This document shows, one piece after another, positions 7,741-15,495 of a DNA stretch of 38,791 bases (within the stretch, counting starts at the first letter, position 1; each line of letters begins with the position of its first letter). Below the pieces are notes generated by a model. That model made no database searches and was not told the DNA's origin. It was given only the letters and a program-made list of their open reading frames with translations. The position numbers and the translations under genes are program-made. The stretch is from Candidatus Gastranaerophilales bacterium (GTDB lineage Bacteria > Cyanobacteriota > Vampirovibrionia > Gastranaerophilales > Gastranaerophilaceae), in assembly GCA_944324835.1 (NCBI GenBank), contig CALUXV010000014.1:1-38791 (forward strand). Direction: 5' to 3'.

Positions 7741-9666
7741 TTAGTACATCATATCACCAACACCGAATGTGAAGTAACCGCCAGGATTACCGTATTCACC
7801 CGGATTTGTAAGCGGAATACCATAGTCAACGGATAACGGACCAACACCCGGAATATATAGTTTCAAACCGACACCAGCAGTAATAGCTTGCATTGGTCTG
7901 TCAAACAACTCATCTGTAACGTACGGTCTAAATACTTTACCTGCATCAACAAAGAATGTCAAGCGAAGATTTTTAAAGAAACTTGCCTTTAATCTGTCTA
8001 AGAAAAATACAGGAGTCGCAAGTTCAACAGAACCCATAACGAATGCGTCACCGGTACCAACCCCGTTAACTTTAAAACCTCTTATAGTATAAGGACCGCC
8101 GAGTCGATAAGCCATAACTTCAGGCATATCATCCCCGTGAATCTTTCCGCCGGCTCTAGCTGTAAATGACAATGATGAAAATTTCATTATCGGTATATAT
8201 TTTTTTACCATACCGGCTAATTTACCGTTAGTTTTACTAAAACCATTCAAACAAAATGCCTCATCATATCTTGCAGTAGCCAAAACCCCGTTTCTCGGGT
8301 TAAGTGCTGAATCTCTGGTATCATAAACAAGTCCCGGACTTACATTAAAGAATATACCGCCTTCAAGTTGTTTTGCACGTTCTGCGATATCAAGTCCTTT
8401 TGCAGCATACATTCCTTCAATTCTATGTCTATCACCTTCCATTACATTAATTTTTTCTACTCCTAAAGATAATGTCGATGAAAGATGTTCATTTCTTTTA
8501 AATTTATGCCCGATAGTTGCTTCCAGCCCGAAACGTTCTTCAACAGCAAGCGGTACTTGATAACTTCCTAAACTTCTGTAGAACAATTTACTCATCAATG
8601 AGTTATCAGCATTTAAAAAGTATGGTTCAAAGAAGCTTAACTCTCCTTGAATATTCATATAATCTTTGATAGTTGAATCACTCATGATTATCCCTGAACC
8701 AACTAAACCGTTTATCCCAACTCTCTGATTTAGACCTCTGAAGTTGTTATCGCTTATACCGACAGATCCAAAAGCACCTGTATGAGAATCTAAACCACCA
8801 CCGAGAGATACCGTTGCTGTTCGTTGTTCTTCAACATTAATGGTTACGTTAAATCTTGTAGGATCGTCTTCGCAAACTTCAATATTCCTATCAACATTTT
8901 TGAATGCTTGTGTTGAGTATAATCTTACTAAATCTTTTTTCAGAACATTATCGTTGTAAACAGTATCAGGTTCAGTAAGAATGTTTCTTGTAATAACATA
9001 ATCTTTTGTTTTCTGGTTCCCGGAAATCATAATTTTGTTAATTGTACCTTCAACAATTTCAACGTTAATAGTTCCATCAGGATCATCAGAAATAGCACTA
9101 ACTCTAGCTAAGATATAGCCTTTAGAGTTATAGCAGTCGTTTATTTGCTCAATTGCCTCATTAATTTTCCCGATATTTTGAGGCTGGCCAACCAAAGGTA
9201 GTAAATACTGCATTAATTCTTCAGTTGGCACGACAGTGTTGCCTTCTACCGTAACATTTGTTACCGGTAAATTTTCTTCTACAACAAGTTTAAGGTTTAT
9301 TGTACCATCAGGGTTATCAGTAGGTACAGCCTTCATTCTATCTGTGAAAAAACCAAGTTGATAAAGAGATTTTAAACCTTCTTGAACGGCATCAGTAGTG
9401 TAAACGTCGCCTTTATGGAGATTGAATTTGGATAAAATGTAATTTGAGGTAACTGCATTGGCGCCGATTACTTGTATATCATTAATATACTTTACCGGAG
9501 TAGATTTCTTTTCTGTATCAACAGTTTTAACTACTGGATTAGGGTTGTCAATTTTTGTTTTAATAAAAGTTTTTCCATAACAAACAGGAGTACTCAAAAG
9601 TACCCAGACGAGCAGCAATACTCCCACTATTCCTTTTTTTATGTCGAATGAGTTCAACGACCCCAA
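7741..9666 (-). CDS. bamA: BamA/Omp85 outer-membrane assembly protein
   Basis: BamA folds beta-barrels into the outer membrane. The 641-aa protein has an N-terminal signal sequence (KKGIVGVLLLVWVLLSTPVCYG) and about three POTRA repeats between residues 55 and 285. The repeats are marked by VTNVTVEGNTVVP and VEIVEGTINKIMISGNQKTKDYVI. A 16-strand-type barrel follows, with the conserved loop-6 motif (GGPYTIRGFKVNGVG; RGF) and an aromatic final residue. Three POTRAs rather than five match cyanobacterial-type Omp85. The start is non-ATG: TTG at 9666, or TTG at 9657 with a better-placed GGGG upstream. It lies 100 bp after recF and 18 bp before the Skp-like gene. Confidence 0.93.
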   Translation of the reverse strand: MGSLNSFDIKKGIVGVLLLVWVLLSTPVCYGKTFIKTKIDNPNPVVKTVDTEKKSTPVKYINDIQVIGANAVTSNYILSKFNLHKGDVYTTDAVQEGLKSLYQLGFFTDRMKAVPTDNPDGTINLKLVVEENLPVTNVTVEGNTVVPTEELMQYLLPLVGQPQNIGKINEAIEQINDCYNSKGYILARVSAISDDPDGTINVEIVEGTINKIMISGNQKTKDYVITRNILTEPDTVYNDNVLKKDLVRLYSTQAFKNVDRNIEVCEDDPTRFNVTINVEEQRTATVSLGGGLDSHTGAFGSVGISDNNFRGLNQRVGINGLVGSGIIMSDSTIKDYMNIQGELSFFEPYFLNADNSLMSKLFYRSLGSYQVPLAVEERFGLEATIGHKFKRNEHLSSTLSLGVEKINVMEGDRHRIEGMYAAKGLDIAERAKQLEGGIFFNVSPGLVYDTRDSALNPRNGVLATARYDEAFCLNGFSKTNGKLAGMVKKYIPIMKFSSLSFTARAGGKIHGDDMPEVMAYRLGGPYTIRGFKVNGVGTGDAFVMGSVELATPVFFLDRLKASFFKNLRLTFFVDAGKVFRPYVTDELFDRPMQAITAGVGLKLYIPGVGPLSVDYGIPLTNPGEYGNPGGYFTFGVGDMMY

Positions 9667-9766
9667 TCCCCATACTTTATATAATAAATAAATATATCAC
9701 GAACATGTTTTGAAATCTAATAATTTAAAATTATTTAAAAAAAATTTACTTAAGTAATAATTATCT

Positions 9767-10846
9767 TTATTGTATTAATGTTCCATTTTTTATATTATAA
9801 ATTTTTACATCATCCAGAAATTTGTCATCAAAAAGCAAAGTATCAACAGATGTAATAATTGTTTGAGTATTTTTTTCTATTGATTTGAGGAGGTAATTTT
9901 GCCGTATATCATCAAGTTCCGCAAGTACATCATCAAGCAAAAGAACCGGAGATTCACCAATTTTTTCTTTAATTAAATTAAGTTCAGCAAGTTTAAGAGC
10001 AAGTACAATGGTTCTCTGTTGGCCTTGAGATGCATATTTTGTTGCATCATTATTGTTTATAAAAAACAAAATATCATCTCTATGAGGACCGACACATGAT
10101 TGTTTACGAATAATTTCTTCTTGTTTTCTATTATTTAATTCTTCTTCTAAATATTTTGCAATTTCATCAATATTTTCTAACGGAAGACTGTATTTTATAT
10201 CAAAATTTTCGCATTCAGCAATATTGCTATGTTTCAAAACAGCATATTCTCTTAATTCTTTTAAAAATTTCTGTCTCAAGAGAATTATATTAGAACCTGT
10301 TATAACCATTTGATGATTATAAACATCCAGTAAATCGTAGTTTATTTCAGGCAATTTAAGTAAATTATTTTTTTGAGTTTTAATTTTTTCATACTTGCTT
10401 AATCTTTCATCGTATGCCGGATAAATTTGAGATATTGCTCTATCAATCCAATTTCTTCTGTCTTGCGGTGCACCGCGAAGCAGTAATAAATCTTCTGTTG
10501 AAAATAGTACGGTTTTAAACGCAGTTTTAAAATTTTTTTGAGTTGTTTTTAAATTATTAAGTTTAAGTGTTTTCTTTGTATTTTCATAAATTACAGACAT
10601 ATCAATGTTAGTATCTGCTTTATTTATAGTTGCAAGAATTTCAAAGAATGAATTTTCAAATTTGACTAATTCTTTTATATTTGAAGTTCTTGGAGATTTT
10701 AACTGCGATAGGAAATAAATACTTTCCAAAATATTCGTTTTGCCTTGCGCATTTTTTCCAATAATTAGTATTTTATTAGAAGTCAAGTCAAGTGAAATAC
10801 TTTGACAGTTTCTATAGTTTTTTAGTTCAAGATTAAGTATTTTCAT
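9767..10846 (-). CDS. recF: DNA replication and repair protein RecF
   Basis: RecF loads RecA at gapped DNA as part of RecFOR. The 359-aa product (from ATG 10846) starts MKILNLELKNYRNCQSISLDL and has the Walker A motif GKNAQGKTN at about residues 29-37. The SMC/ABC-type signature is ASQGQQRTIVLALKLAEL, and Walker B is VLLLDDVLAELDD. The open frame runs further upstream to 10960, but those 38 residues are unlike RecF, so I start at 10846. No Shine-Dalgarno precedes this ATG; instead TATAAT (10859-10854 on the minus strand) lies 7 nt before it, suggesting a leaderless transcript. dnaA and dnaN are not next to it. Confidence 0.94.
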   Translation of the reverse strand: MKILNLELKNYRNCQSISLDLTSNKILIIGKNAQGKTNILESIYFLSQLKSPRTSNIKELVKFENSFFEILATINKADTNIDMSVIYENTKKTLKLNNLKTTQKNFKTAFKTVLFSTEDLLLLRGAPQDRRNWIDRAISQIYPAYDERLSKYEKIKTQKNNLLKLPEINYDLLDVYNHQMVITGSNIILLRQKFLKELREYAVLKHSNIAECENFDIKYSLPLENIDEIAKYLEEELNNRKQEEIIRKQSCVGPHRDDILFFINNNDATKYASQGQQRTIVLALKLAELNLIKEKIGESPVLLLDDVLAELDDIRQNYLLKSIEKNTQTIITSVDTLLFDDKFLDDVKIYNIKNGTLIQ

Positions 10847-10950
10847 ACAAACAATTATACTTAGAATAATTATTAAAATAAACAACTTGATTTTAGAGTT
10901 ATTAGATGTTAGACTAAACACACAGAGGGCATTATAAGAGCCTTTTGTAA

Positions 10951-10971
10951 AAGTCGTCACGGGCCTGTGGC
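10951..10971 (+). repeat. Duplicated tRNA 5' end with its 5' flank (outer copy)
   Basis: This 21-bp stretch is identical to 11062-11082. It comprises 10 bases of 5' flank and the first 11 bases (GGGCCTGTGGC) of the CAT tRNA. It is the outer, truncated tRNA 5' end; right after it comes the terminal inverted repeat ACTCTGCCGA at 10972-10981. Confidence 0.9.
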
Positions 10972-11061
10972 ACTCTGCCGACGAGAAGGATTAAGTATCC
11001 TTCGAGGAGAGGGAAGGTAGCGGTACGCTACCGCAAGCCAAAGGTTCATGATATAATAAAT
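10972..11061 (+). repeat. tRNA-edge element A (left, with terminal inverted repeat)
   Basis: The element begins with ACTCTGCCGA, the exact inverse of 19490-19499. Next is a hairpin GAAGGAT-TAAGT-ATCCTTC (10985-11003), then GAGAGG, then a second hairpin GGTAGCG/CGCTACC (11016-11032). Positions 11024-11044 closely match the reverse complement of the tRNA's D-arm and 5' acceptor region. The homologous right-hand element B at 19411-19499 shares the TIR, the pentaloop and the GAGAGG block but has a different, still paired stem. The element separates an 11-nt tRNA fragment from the intact tRNA. Confidence 0.75.
11052..11057 (+). promoter_or_regulatory. Probable -10 box of the intact CAT tRNA
   Basis: A TATAAT hexamer lies 14 nt before the first base of the tRNA and inside the end of element A. 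No convincing -35 box was found. The outer truncated copy has its own TATAAG at about 10933, so the duplication would have needed a new promoter for the intact gene. Confidence 0.45.
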
Positions 11062-11071
11062 AAGTCGTCAC

Positions 11072-11143
11072 GGGCCTGTGGCGCAGCGGTAGCGCAGAGG
11101 ACTCATAATCCTTTGGTCGTGGGTTCGAATCCCTCCGGGCCCA
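11072..11143 (+). tRNA. tRNA with CAT anticodon (Ile2 or elongator Met)
   Basis: The cloverleaf is readable: acceptor GGGCCTG/CGGGCCC, D-stem GCGC/GCGC, anticodon stem GAGGA/TCCTT with loop CTCATAA (anticodon CAT), T-loop TTCGAAT, discriminator A. CCA is not encoded. One T-stem pair (the second, T-T) is mismatched. C4-G69 and C5-G68 are the pairs TilS favours in E. coli tRNA-Ile2, so a lysidine-modified tRNA-Ile is possible; elongator Met cannot be excluded. The 3' part is the attachment site of the island. The left copy is complete, so integration preserves the gene. Confidence 0.9.
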
Positions 11144-11148
11144 TTTTT
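11098..11148 (+). repeat. attL of the integrative island (51-bp direct repeat)
   Basis: This covers the anticodon-stem-to-3'-end half of the CAT tRNA plus five T residues, and is identical to 19335-19385. It is a classic tRNA 3'-end attachment site used by a tyrosine integrase. Confidence 0.93.
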
Positions 11149-11156
11149 TAAAAGAT

Positions 11157-11193
11157 AATAATAGCAAGCGTTTTAAGACTTGCTATTATTTTT
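11157..11193 (+). terminator. Rho-independent terminator inside the left island end
   Basis: AATAATAGCAAG and CTTGCTATTATT form a perfect 12-bp stem with a 10-nt loop, followed by a T-run. It would end transcription from the tRNA before the helicase gene. It replaces the native tRNA terminator that now lies beyond attR (19386-19410). Confidence 0.8.
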
Positions 11194-11215
11194 GTCAAAA
11201 TGTCAAAATTAAAAT

Positions 11216-11236
11216 TTGTCGGAATTTTGTCGGAAT
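11216..11236 (+). repeat. Putative integrase arm-type site, left
   Basis: A 21-bp sequence built from two tandem copies of TTGTCGGAATT is identical, and in the same orientation, to 19191-19211 near the other end of the island. Two related TGTCAAAA words lie just upstream (about 11193-11208). Symmetric placement just inside both att sites suggests binding sites for the integrase or excisionase. Confidence 0.6.
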
Positions 11237-11281
11237 TGAAAATAAAAAATGATTTAAAGATGGCTTTTGTGAGGTTTGCTT

Positions 11282-14002
11282 ATGTTAAATATTGATAGTG
11301 GAATATTAACAATCGACAAAGCAATCTGCAAAAATATTTCGTTATTCGACAAAACCGGGCGAGGTCTCTTATCGCAAAATATTTTAGATAAACTTAGGAA
11401 TTTTGTTGAACATATATTTTTAAAAATATATGCGAATGGCAAAGATATTGATAATTCTTACGAAAACATAACTAAAGCAATATCCTACGTTCAAACACGA
11501 GGAAATTTAAGATTTTTATATAAATTTCATAAATTACTACAAAAATCATCTTCGCATTACACTTTAGATGAGGAAAATTCCGAAAGATTAATGTTGAAAT
11601 ATTATGAGTTTTTATTAAGAATCAAAATTTTTCTTAAAAATTCGTATAACATGGATGTTCTTGAAAATATCAACGATTTTCCTTTAAATACAGATGTTAG
11701 CCTATATAAATACTATGAAAAAATAGCGGAAAAAATTGATTATTTTGAAACATTTCACAATGAACCAAGGTTTAAATGGCGTTATTATATACAGAAAAAC
11801 AAGCCATTTTTTGTAAATAATAAAATTTATTATCAAGTTACATTTTGTTTAGCCAATGGCAAGATGAGCAAATTTGATAGAATTATTGCTTTTACAAATT
11901 TGGAAATATCTGATGATTACGCTGTAAAACTTTCTATTAGAAAAACAAATATTGAAATTTTAGGTAAAAAAATGCCCGTGTTTATTATTGATAATTGGGA
12001 AGTTTCAATAAGACCTTGCGAAATAAATAATTTTGCGAATATATTTAACGAATTTAAAACGATTTCGTCGACTTCTAGAGAGTATATAAACTTAATGTCG
12101 TTATTGACTGTACACAAATTAAACTTGACCGAAATTATGGAAATGTCCGATAGTTATTATAATTATTATCAAAATAAAATTATGGAGAATGCAAAAACAT
12201 TTCAAATTACGGAGTTATTAAGTAAATGTCGTGCATTAATTTTAAACAATCAACCCGGGGCAAATATAATTAGATATTTGCTTTTACATTTAAACAATGT
12301 AATTATAAAAAATCAATATAAAAACGAGGCTTGCAAACGTCTATCTTCTTTAAATTTGCAATATGGATGTATCCCATTTGATGATATGCCCTTTAGCACA
12401 TCCTTAATTGCTCATAATCCTAAATTTTCGGATTTGCTTATGTGTATAGATACAGAACATAGAGAGCATGAATTTCTTGCACGAAAAATAAAAAATAATA
12501 CAGAAATAAACGGAGAGTTATATACTAAAATTGATGATTTACAAGAATTTGAAAATATTGATGAGTTAGTTAAACTTTATAATAACAAGCTGTATTATAA
12601 ACATTATCATCGCTCAATTCAAAATTATCATAATCAATACTATATATCCGGGTATGAAAAAGATACTGTTGACATATTGAAAGTTCTTAAAAATCTGTCA
12701 TCTTCGGGGATAAATAAATACACGGATTCTTTTGATGATTGGTTAAGTAAAAGCGAGTATCTTATAGATTGCGAGGAAAAAAAGGCAGTTCTTAGAAAAA
12801 TGTTTGAAGATTCAAGAGTTGCACTTATCTATGGTTCGGCGGGAACCGGCAAGTCGACAATAATAAACCACTTATCAAATTTCTTCAACAATAAATCAAA
12901 ACTATATTTAGCAAATACAAATCCAGCGATTGATAATTTAAAACGTAAAGTCAAAGCCTCAAATGTTACGTTTAAAACTATTGCAAGTTTCTTGATGTCA
13001 AAAAATTTCAATACCGAATTTGATATTTTAATTATTGATGAATGTAGTACGGTGAGTAACCGCGACATGGTTGATATACTTGAAAAGGCAAAATTCAAAC
13101 TACTTGTTTTAGTTGGGGATATATATCAGATTGAATCAATTATTTTTGGTAATTGGTTTAATTTAGCAAAAAACTTTATTAAAAATTCCGCAGTAACTGA
13201 ACTAACTACACCTTATCGCAGTAATTGTGAACATCTTTTGAATTTATGGAATAAAGTTAGAAACATGGATGACGATATTATCGAGTTAATTACAAAAAAA
13301 AATTATTCTAAAACATTGGATGATTCAATTTTTGAACGCACCGAAGATGACGAAATAATATTGTGTTTGAATTATGACGGACTTTATGGAATTAACAATA
13401 TAAATAACTTTTTACAAGAGAATAACCCTAATCCACCTTATACATGGGGAGTGCAAACTTATAAAGTTGACGACCCCATAATTTTTAACGAATCAGAAAG
13501 ATTCTCATCCGTTTTATACAATAATTTAAAGGGGAAAATTGTTGATATAAATTTATTTGAAGATAGGATTCAATTTGATATAGAAATTGACAAAGTAATA
13601 AACGAATCAGATATATGGGAATATAGTAATTTAGAGTTGGTTGATAATCCTAATTGCACAAATTCTGTTGTTAGGTTTTCGGTATACTCAAATAAAGTAA
13701 ATGACGATAACGATGACGATGAATCTCTCGAATATATTGCACCATTCCAAATTGCTTATGCAATTTCTATTCATAAGGCTCAAGGCCTAGAGTATAACTC
13801 TGTTAAAATTGTCATTACAAATGAAATTGACGAGATGATTTCTCATAATATATTCTATACGGCAATAACTCGAGCAAAACAGAATTTAAAAATCTACTGG
13901 TCTCCGGAATCTGAGAAAAAAGTCTTGGAAAATCTTGAGGTTAAAACTTATAAAAAAGATATTTCGTTATTGAGAACAAAATTCTCGGAATTAAAAAATT
14001 AA
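11282..14002 (+). CDS. SF1 RecD-like helicase with large novel N-terminal region
   Basis: The 906-aa protein has a superfamily 1 helicase/ATPase core in its second half. Walker A is GSAGTGKST at 518-526, Walker B is IIDECS with D586-E587, motif III is GDIYQ, there is a TPYRS arginine motif, and the C-terminal SIHKAQGLEY (H831) and FYTAITRAK motifs are those of RecD2/UvrD_C_2-type helicases. Residues 1-500 are AT-rich-encoded, charged and unrecognised. The ATG at 11282 (GAGG at 7 nt) is preferred to the TTG six bases earlier. It is the first island gene beside attL, a common cargo position. Replication helicase or anti-phage defence are both possible; the sequence does not decide. Confidence 0.85.
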   Translation: MLNIDSGILTIDKAICKNISLFDKTGRGLLSQNILDKLRNFVEHIFLKIYANGKDIDNSYENITKAISYVQTRGNLRFLYKFHKLLQKSSSHYTLDEENSERLMLKYYEFLLRIKIFLKNSYNMDVLENINDFPLNTDVSLYKYYEKIAEKIDYFETFHNEPRFKWRYYIQKNKPFFVNNKIYYQVTFCLANGKMSKFDRIIAFTNLEISDDYAVKLSIRKTNIEILGKKMPVFIIDNWEVSIRPCEINNFANIFNEFKTISSTSREYINLMSLLTVHKLNLTEIMEMSDSYYNYYQNKIMENAKTFQITELLSKCRALILNNQPGANIIRYLLLHLNNVIIKNQYKNEACKRLSSLNLQYGCIPFDDMPFSTSLIAHNPKFSDLLMCIDTEHREHEFLARKIKNNTEINGELYTKIDDLQEFENIDELVKLYNNKLYYKHYHRSIQNYHNQYYISGYEKDTVDILKVLKNLSSSGINKYTDSFDDWLSKSEYLIDCEEKKAVLRKMFEDSRVALIYGSAGTGKSTIINHLSNFFNNKSKLYLANTNPAIDNLKRKVKASNVTFKTIASFLMSKNFNTEFDILIIDECSTVSNRDMVDILEKAKFKLLVLVGDIYQIESIIFGNWFNLAKNFIKNSAVTELTTPYRSNCEHLLNLWNKVRNMDDDIIELITKKNYSKTLDDSIFERTEDDEIILCLNYDGLYGINNINNFLQENNPNPPYTWGVQTYKVDDPIIFNESERFSSVLYNNLKGKIVDINLFEDRIQFDIEIDKVINESDIWEYSNLELVDNPNCTNSVVRFSVYSNKVNDDNDDDESLEYIAPFQIAYAISIHKAQGLEYNSVKIVITNEIDEMISHNIFYTAITRAKQNLKIYWSPESEKKVLENLEVKTYKKDISLLRTKFSELKN

Positions 14003-14105
14003 TATTTGCATTTGAATTTCTAACACTAGAAAATCAAATACAATTTACACGTTCAAATTTTATCCGAGAACGTTTCTCCGAACATTTTAAAAGAGAAATA
14101 AAATA

Positions 14106-14222
14106 AACGGTGAAACACACGCACAGCAAGGGTCTTAGCCTTACGGGTCCTGTGTCTGGTTTGAGGGAAAACGGGGGTTGTTGTCCTGCACGCCGGCACT
14201 TAAAAAATGCCCCAATTTTTTT
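14106..14222 (+). ncRNA. Candidate structured RNA, GC-rich island in AT-rich DNA
   Basis: This block is strikingly GC-rich against its surroundings. CACAG/CTGTG encloses an AAGG/CCTT hairpin (about 14120-14153). A G-rich segment follows, and the block ends with GGCA...TGCC followed by a run of T residues (about 14196-14222), like an intrinsic terminator. The only open frame through it starts at GTG without a ribosome site and reads into low-complexity sequence, so coding is unlikely. It matches no RNA family I know; the fold is drawn by eye. Confidence 0.4.
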
Positions 14223-14261
14223 AATTTGGAAATTTGCAAAATTTTCGCGAATACCTCAACT

Positions 14262-14356
14262 CCTTATTATTATTGCTTTTCTCTCGCTTTTAACTTGTTA
14301 AGTAATTTGCAAAAAATAAATAAAATTTAATTCCTCAAAAAGCAATAATAACAAGG
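14262..14356. repeat. Long inverted repeat (19-bp arms, one mismatch)
   Basis: CCTTATTATTATTGCTTTT (14262-14280) pairs with AAAAGCAATAATAACAAGG (14338-14356) at 18 of 19 positions, around a 57-nt loop that contains the palindrome ACTTGTTAAGT. It could be a regulatory or replication structure. It lacks the layout of an ordinary terminator. Confidence 0.5.
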
Positions 14357-14711
14357 GTTTTAAGAGAAAAATAAAAAAATAATTTGTTAACTGGATTTTG
14401 TTAAGTATTAGAATATAAAAAAATAATTTTCTTATCCCTTATAATCAGTAATTACGCTAATTTCCAAGATTTTTTTATTATAAAAACTTGTTAAGTTGAT
14501 TTTTTAAAATTATTTTGTTTAAAATTTACAAAAAAATAATGTGCAATTTTACACCTTTAAAAAAAGAAAATAATAATCCGTGAAAACTTTGAATAATCTA
14601 CAAAAAAAGAAAATAAGTGCAAAAAAATTACAATTTTGAATTTTTCTTTTATTTTATGAGTTTTGCCTTTGTTACTTATCAATAAAACATTTTAACCATT
14701 TGAAAAATTGG

Positions 14712-14717
14712 TATAAT
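14712..14717 (+). promoter_or_regulatory. Probable -10 box of the phage-like operon
   Basis: TATAAT lies about 80 nt before the ATG of the excisionase-like gene, the first gene of the three-gene tail module. No clear -35 hexamer at 16-18 bp was found, so it may need an activator or may be a chance match in AT-rich DNA. Confidence 0.35.
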
Positions 14718-14797
14718 TTGGCACTACTTTTTTATAAAAGAAAAGCTAATAATAAAATCGTTAAAACAATTTTAAAAGATATAGCAAAGGAGAAAAA

Positions 14798-15022
14798 ATG
14801 CAAAATCAATACCAAAACAAAAACGAAAAACCTAAAATTATTCCATTATCAAAATGGAATGAGTATTACGACTTCCCGTCCGTTGGTTCATTGAGGCAAC
14901 TTGTTTTCCATAATACCAATAAATTTAAGGAAAAAGTAATTAGAAAATTCGGCAATGGCCGTCAATATATAGACGTTGACGCGTTTTTTAAATGGGCCAA
15001 TTCTACTGAAAATGTATCGTAA
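14798..15022 (+). CDS. Small excisionase-like DNA-binding protein
   Basis: The 74-aa protein resembles small winged-helix excisionase/AlpA-type proteins of phages and integrative elements. SVGSLRQLVFHNTNKF could be the recognition helix, and a basic KVIRKFGNGRQYIDVDAFFKWANS tail has the usual 'R..G.R..IDVDAFF.W' ending. It would help excision or control transcription of the island. The ATG at 14798 follows GGAG at 7 nt. It starts a co-directional unit with the next two genes (20-bp and 18-bp gaps). The family call is by pattern, not by search. Confidence 0.6.
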   Translation: MQNQYQNKNEKPKIIPLSKWNEYYDFPSVGSLRQLVFHNTNKFKEKVIRKFGNGRQYIDVDAFFKWANSTENVS

Positions 15023-15042
15023 AGTTAAAAGGAGAAAAGAAA

Positions 15043-15477
15043 ATGGAAATTAGAAAAAAACTTGAGGAAAATCAAGCATTACAAGCAATTGAAAACATCA
15101 AAACAAAAATATTCGGAGAAAACATTTTAAACGTTCTTGATTCAAAAAACGTGGAAAAATCTTTCCAAAAGATTAAACCGGGCCGTTATTTACTTGCTGC
15201 AGTTATGGCCGGCGTTGTGTTTTATGACGACGAAAAAGGTTGTCTTGTTCAAGAAATGTTTAAACCGCTAAAATCGGGCGAACAAGAGGCAAACGCCTTG
15301 TATTTCAAACACGATATAACAATGGGAATGATGAGAGACGAAAACACATCTAACGAAATGGCGTTGACAATTAACATGATTTCTCGAATTACCGGACGTT
15401 CAAAACAAATAATCGAAAAGATTTGCGGCCAAGACCTAAAAATCACTCAAGATTTAGCAAATTTTTTCTACTCATAA
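15043..15477 (+). CDS. Putative phage tail assembly chaperone
   Basis: The 144-aa protein is not recognised directly. It lies immediately upstream of the tape-measure gene, where tailed phages usually encode tail assembly chaperones, and its size fits. The sequence has an N-terminal helical, charged half, a short hydrophobic stretch (GRYLLAAVMAGVVFYDDEKG, about residues 46-65) and a C-terminal helical part (ITGRSKQIIEKICGQDLKITQDLANFF). No programmed frameshift site is obvious. It has a strong ribosome site (AAGGAG). A structural tail protein is the main alternative. Confidence 0.5.
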   Translation: MEIRKKLEENQALQAIENIKTKIFGENILNVLDSKNVEKSFQKIKPGRYLLAAVMAGVVFYDDEKGCLVQEMFKPLKSGEQEANALYFKHDITMGMMRDENTSNEMALTINMISRITGRSKQIIEKICGQDLKITQDLANFFYS

Positions 15478-15495
15478 GGAAAATAAGGAGAAATA

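Larger units (their letters stand above)
14003..14797. other. Long non-coding region of the island
   Basis: These 795 bases lack a credible gene. They hold a GC-rich block (14106-14212), a long imperfect inverted repeat (14262-14280 with 14338-14356), several TTGTTAAG-type words (about 14294, 14387, 14397 and 14489) and a TATAAT box at 14712-14717 before the phage-like operon. The region may hold control or replication signals. Confidence 0.6.

Noticed and set aside
10951-11143. T-box riboswitch or group I intron at the CAT tRNA
   Set aside because: No T-box consensus, specifier-loop layout or downstream synthetase gene, and the intact tRNA is uninterrupted; the repeats better fit an inserted or duplicated element.
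14110-14301. 63-aa plus-strand frame over the GC-rich block of the island
   Set aside because: It starts at GTG with no ribosome site, crosses a terminator-like hairpin and reads into low-complexity sequence. A non-coding role fits better.
14700-14894. 64-aa frame overlapping the excisionase-like gene
   Set aside because: It begins at the TTG next to the TATAAT box, is Lys/Asn-rich and runs out of frame into a gene with a good ribosome site.
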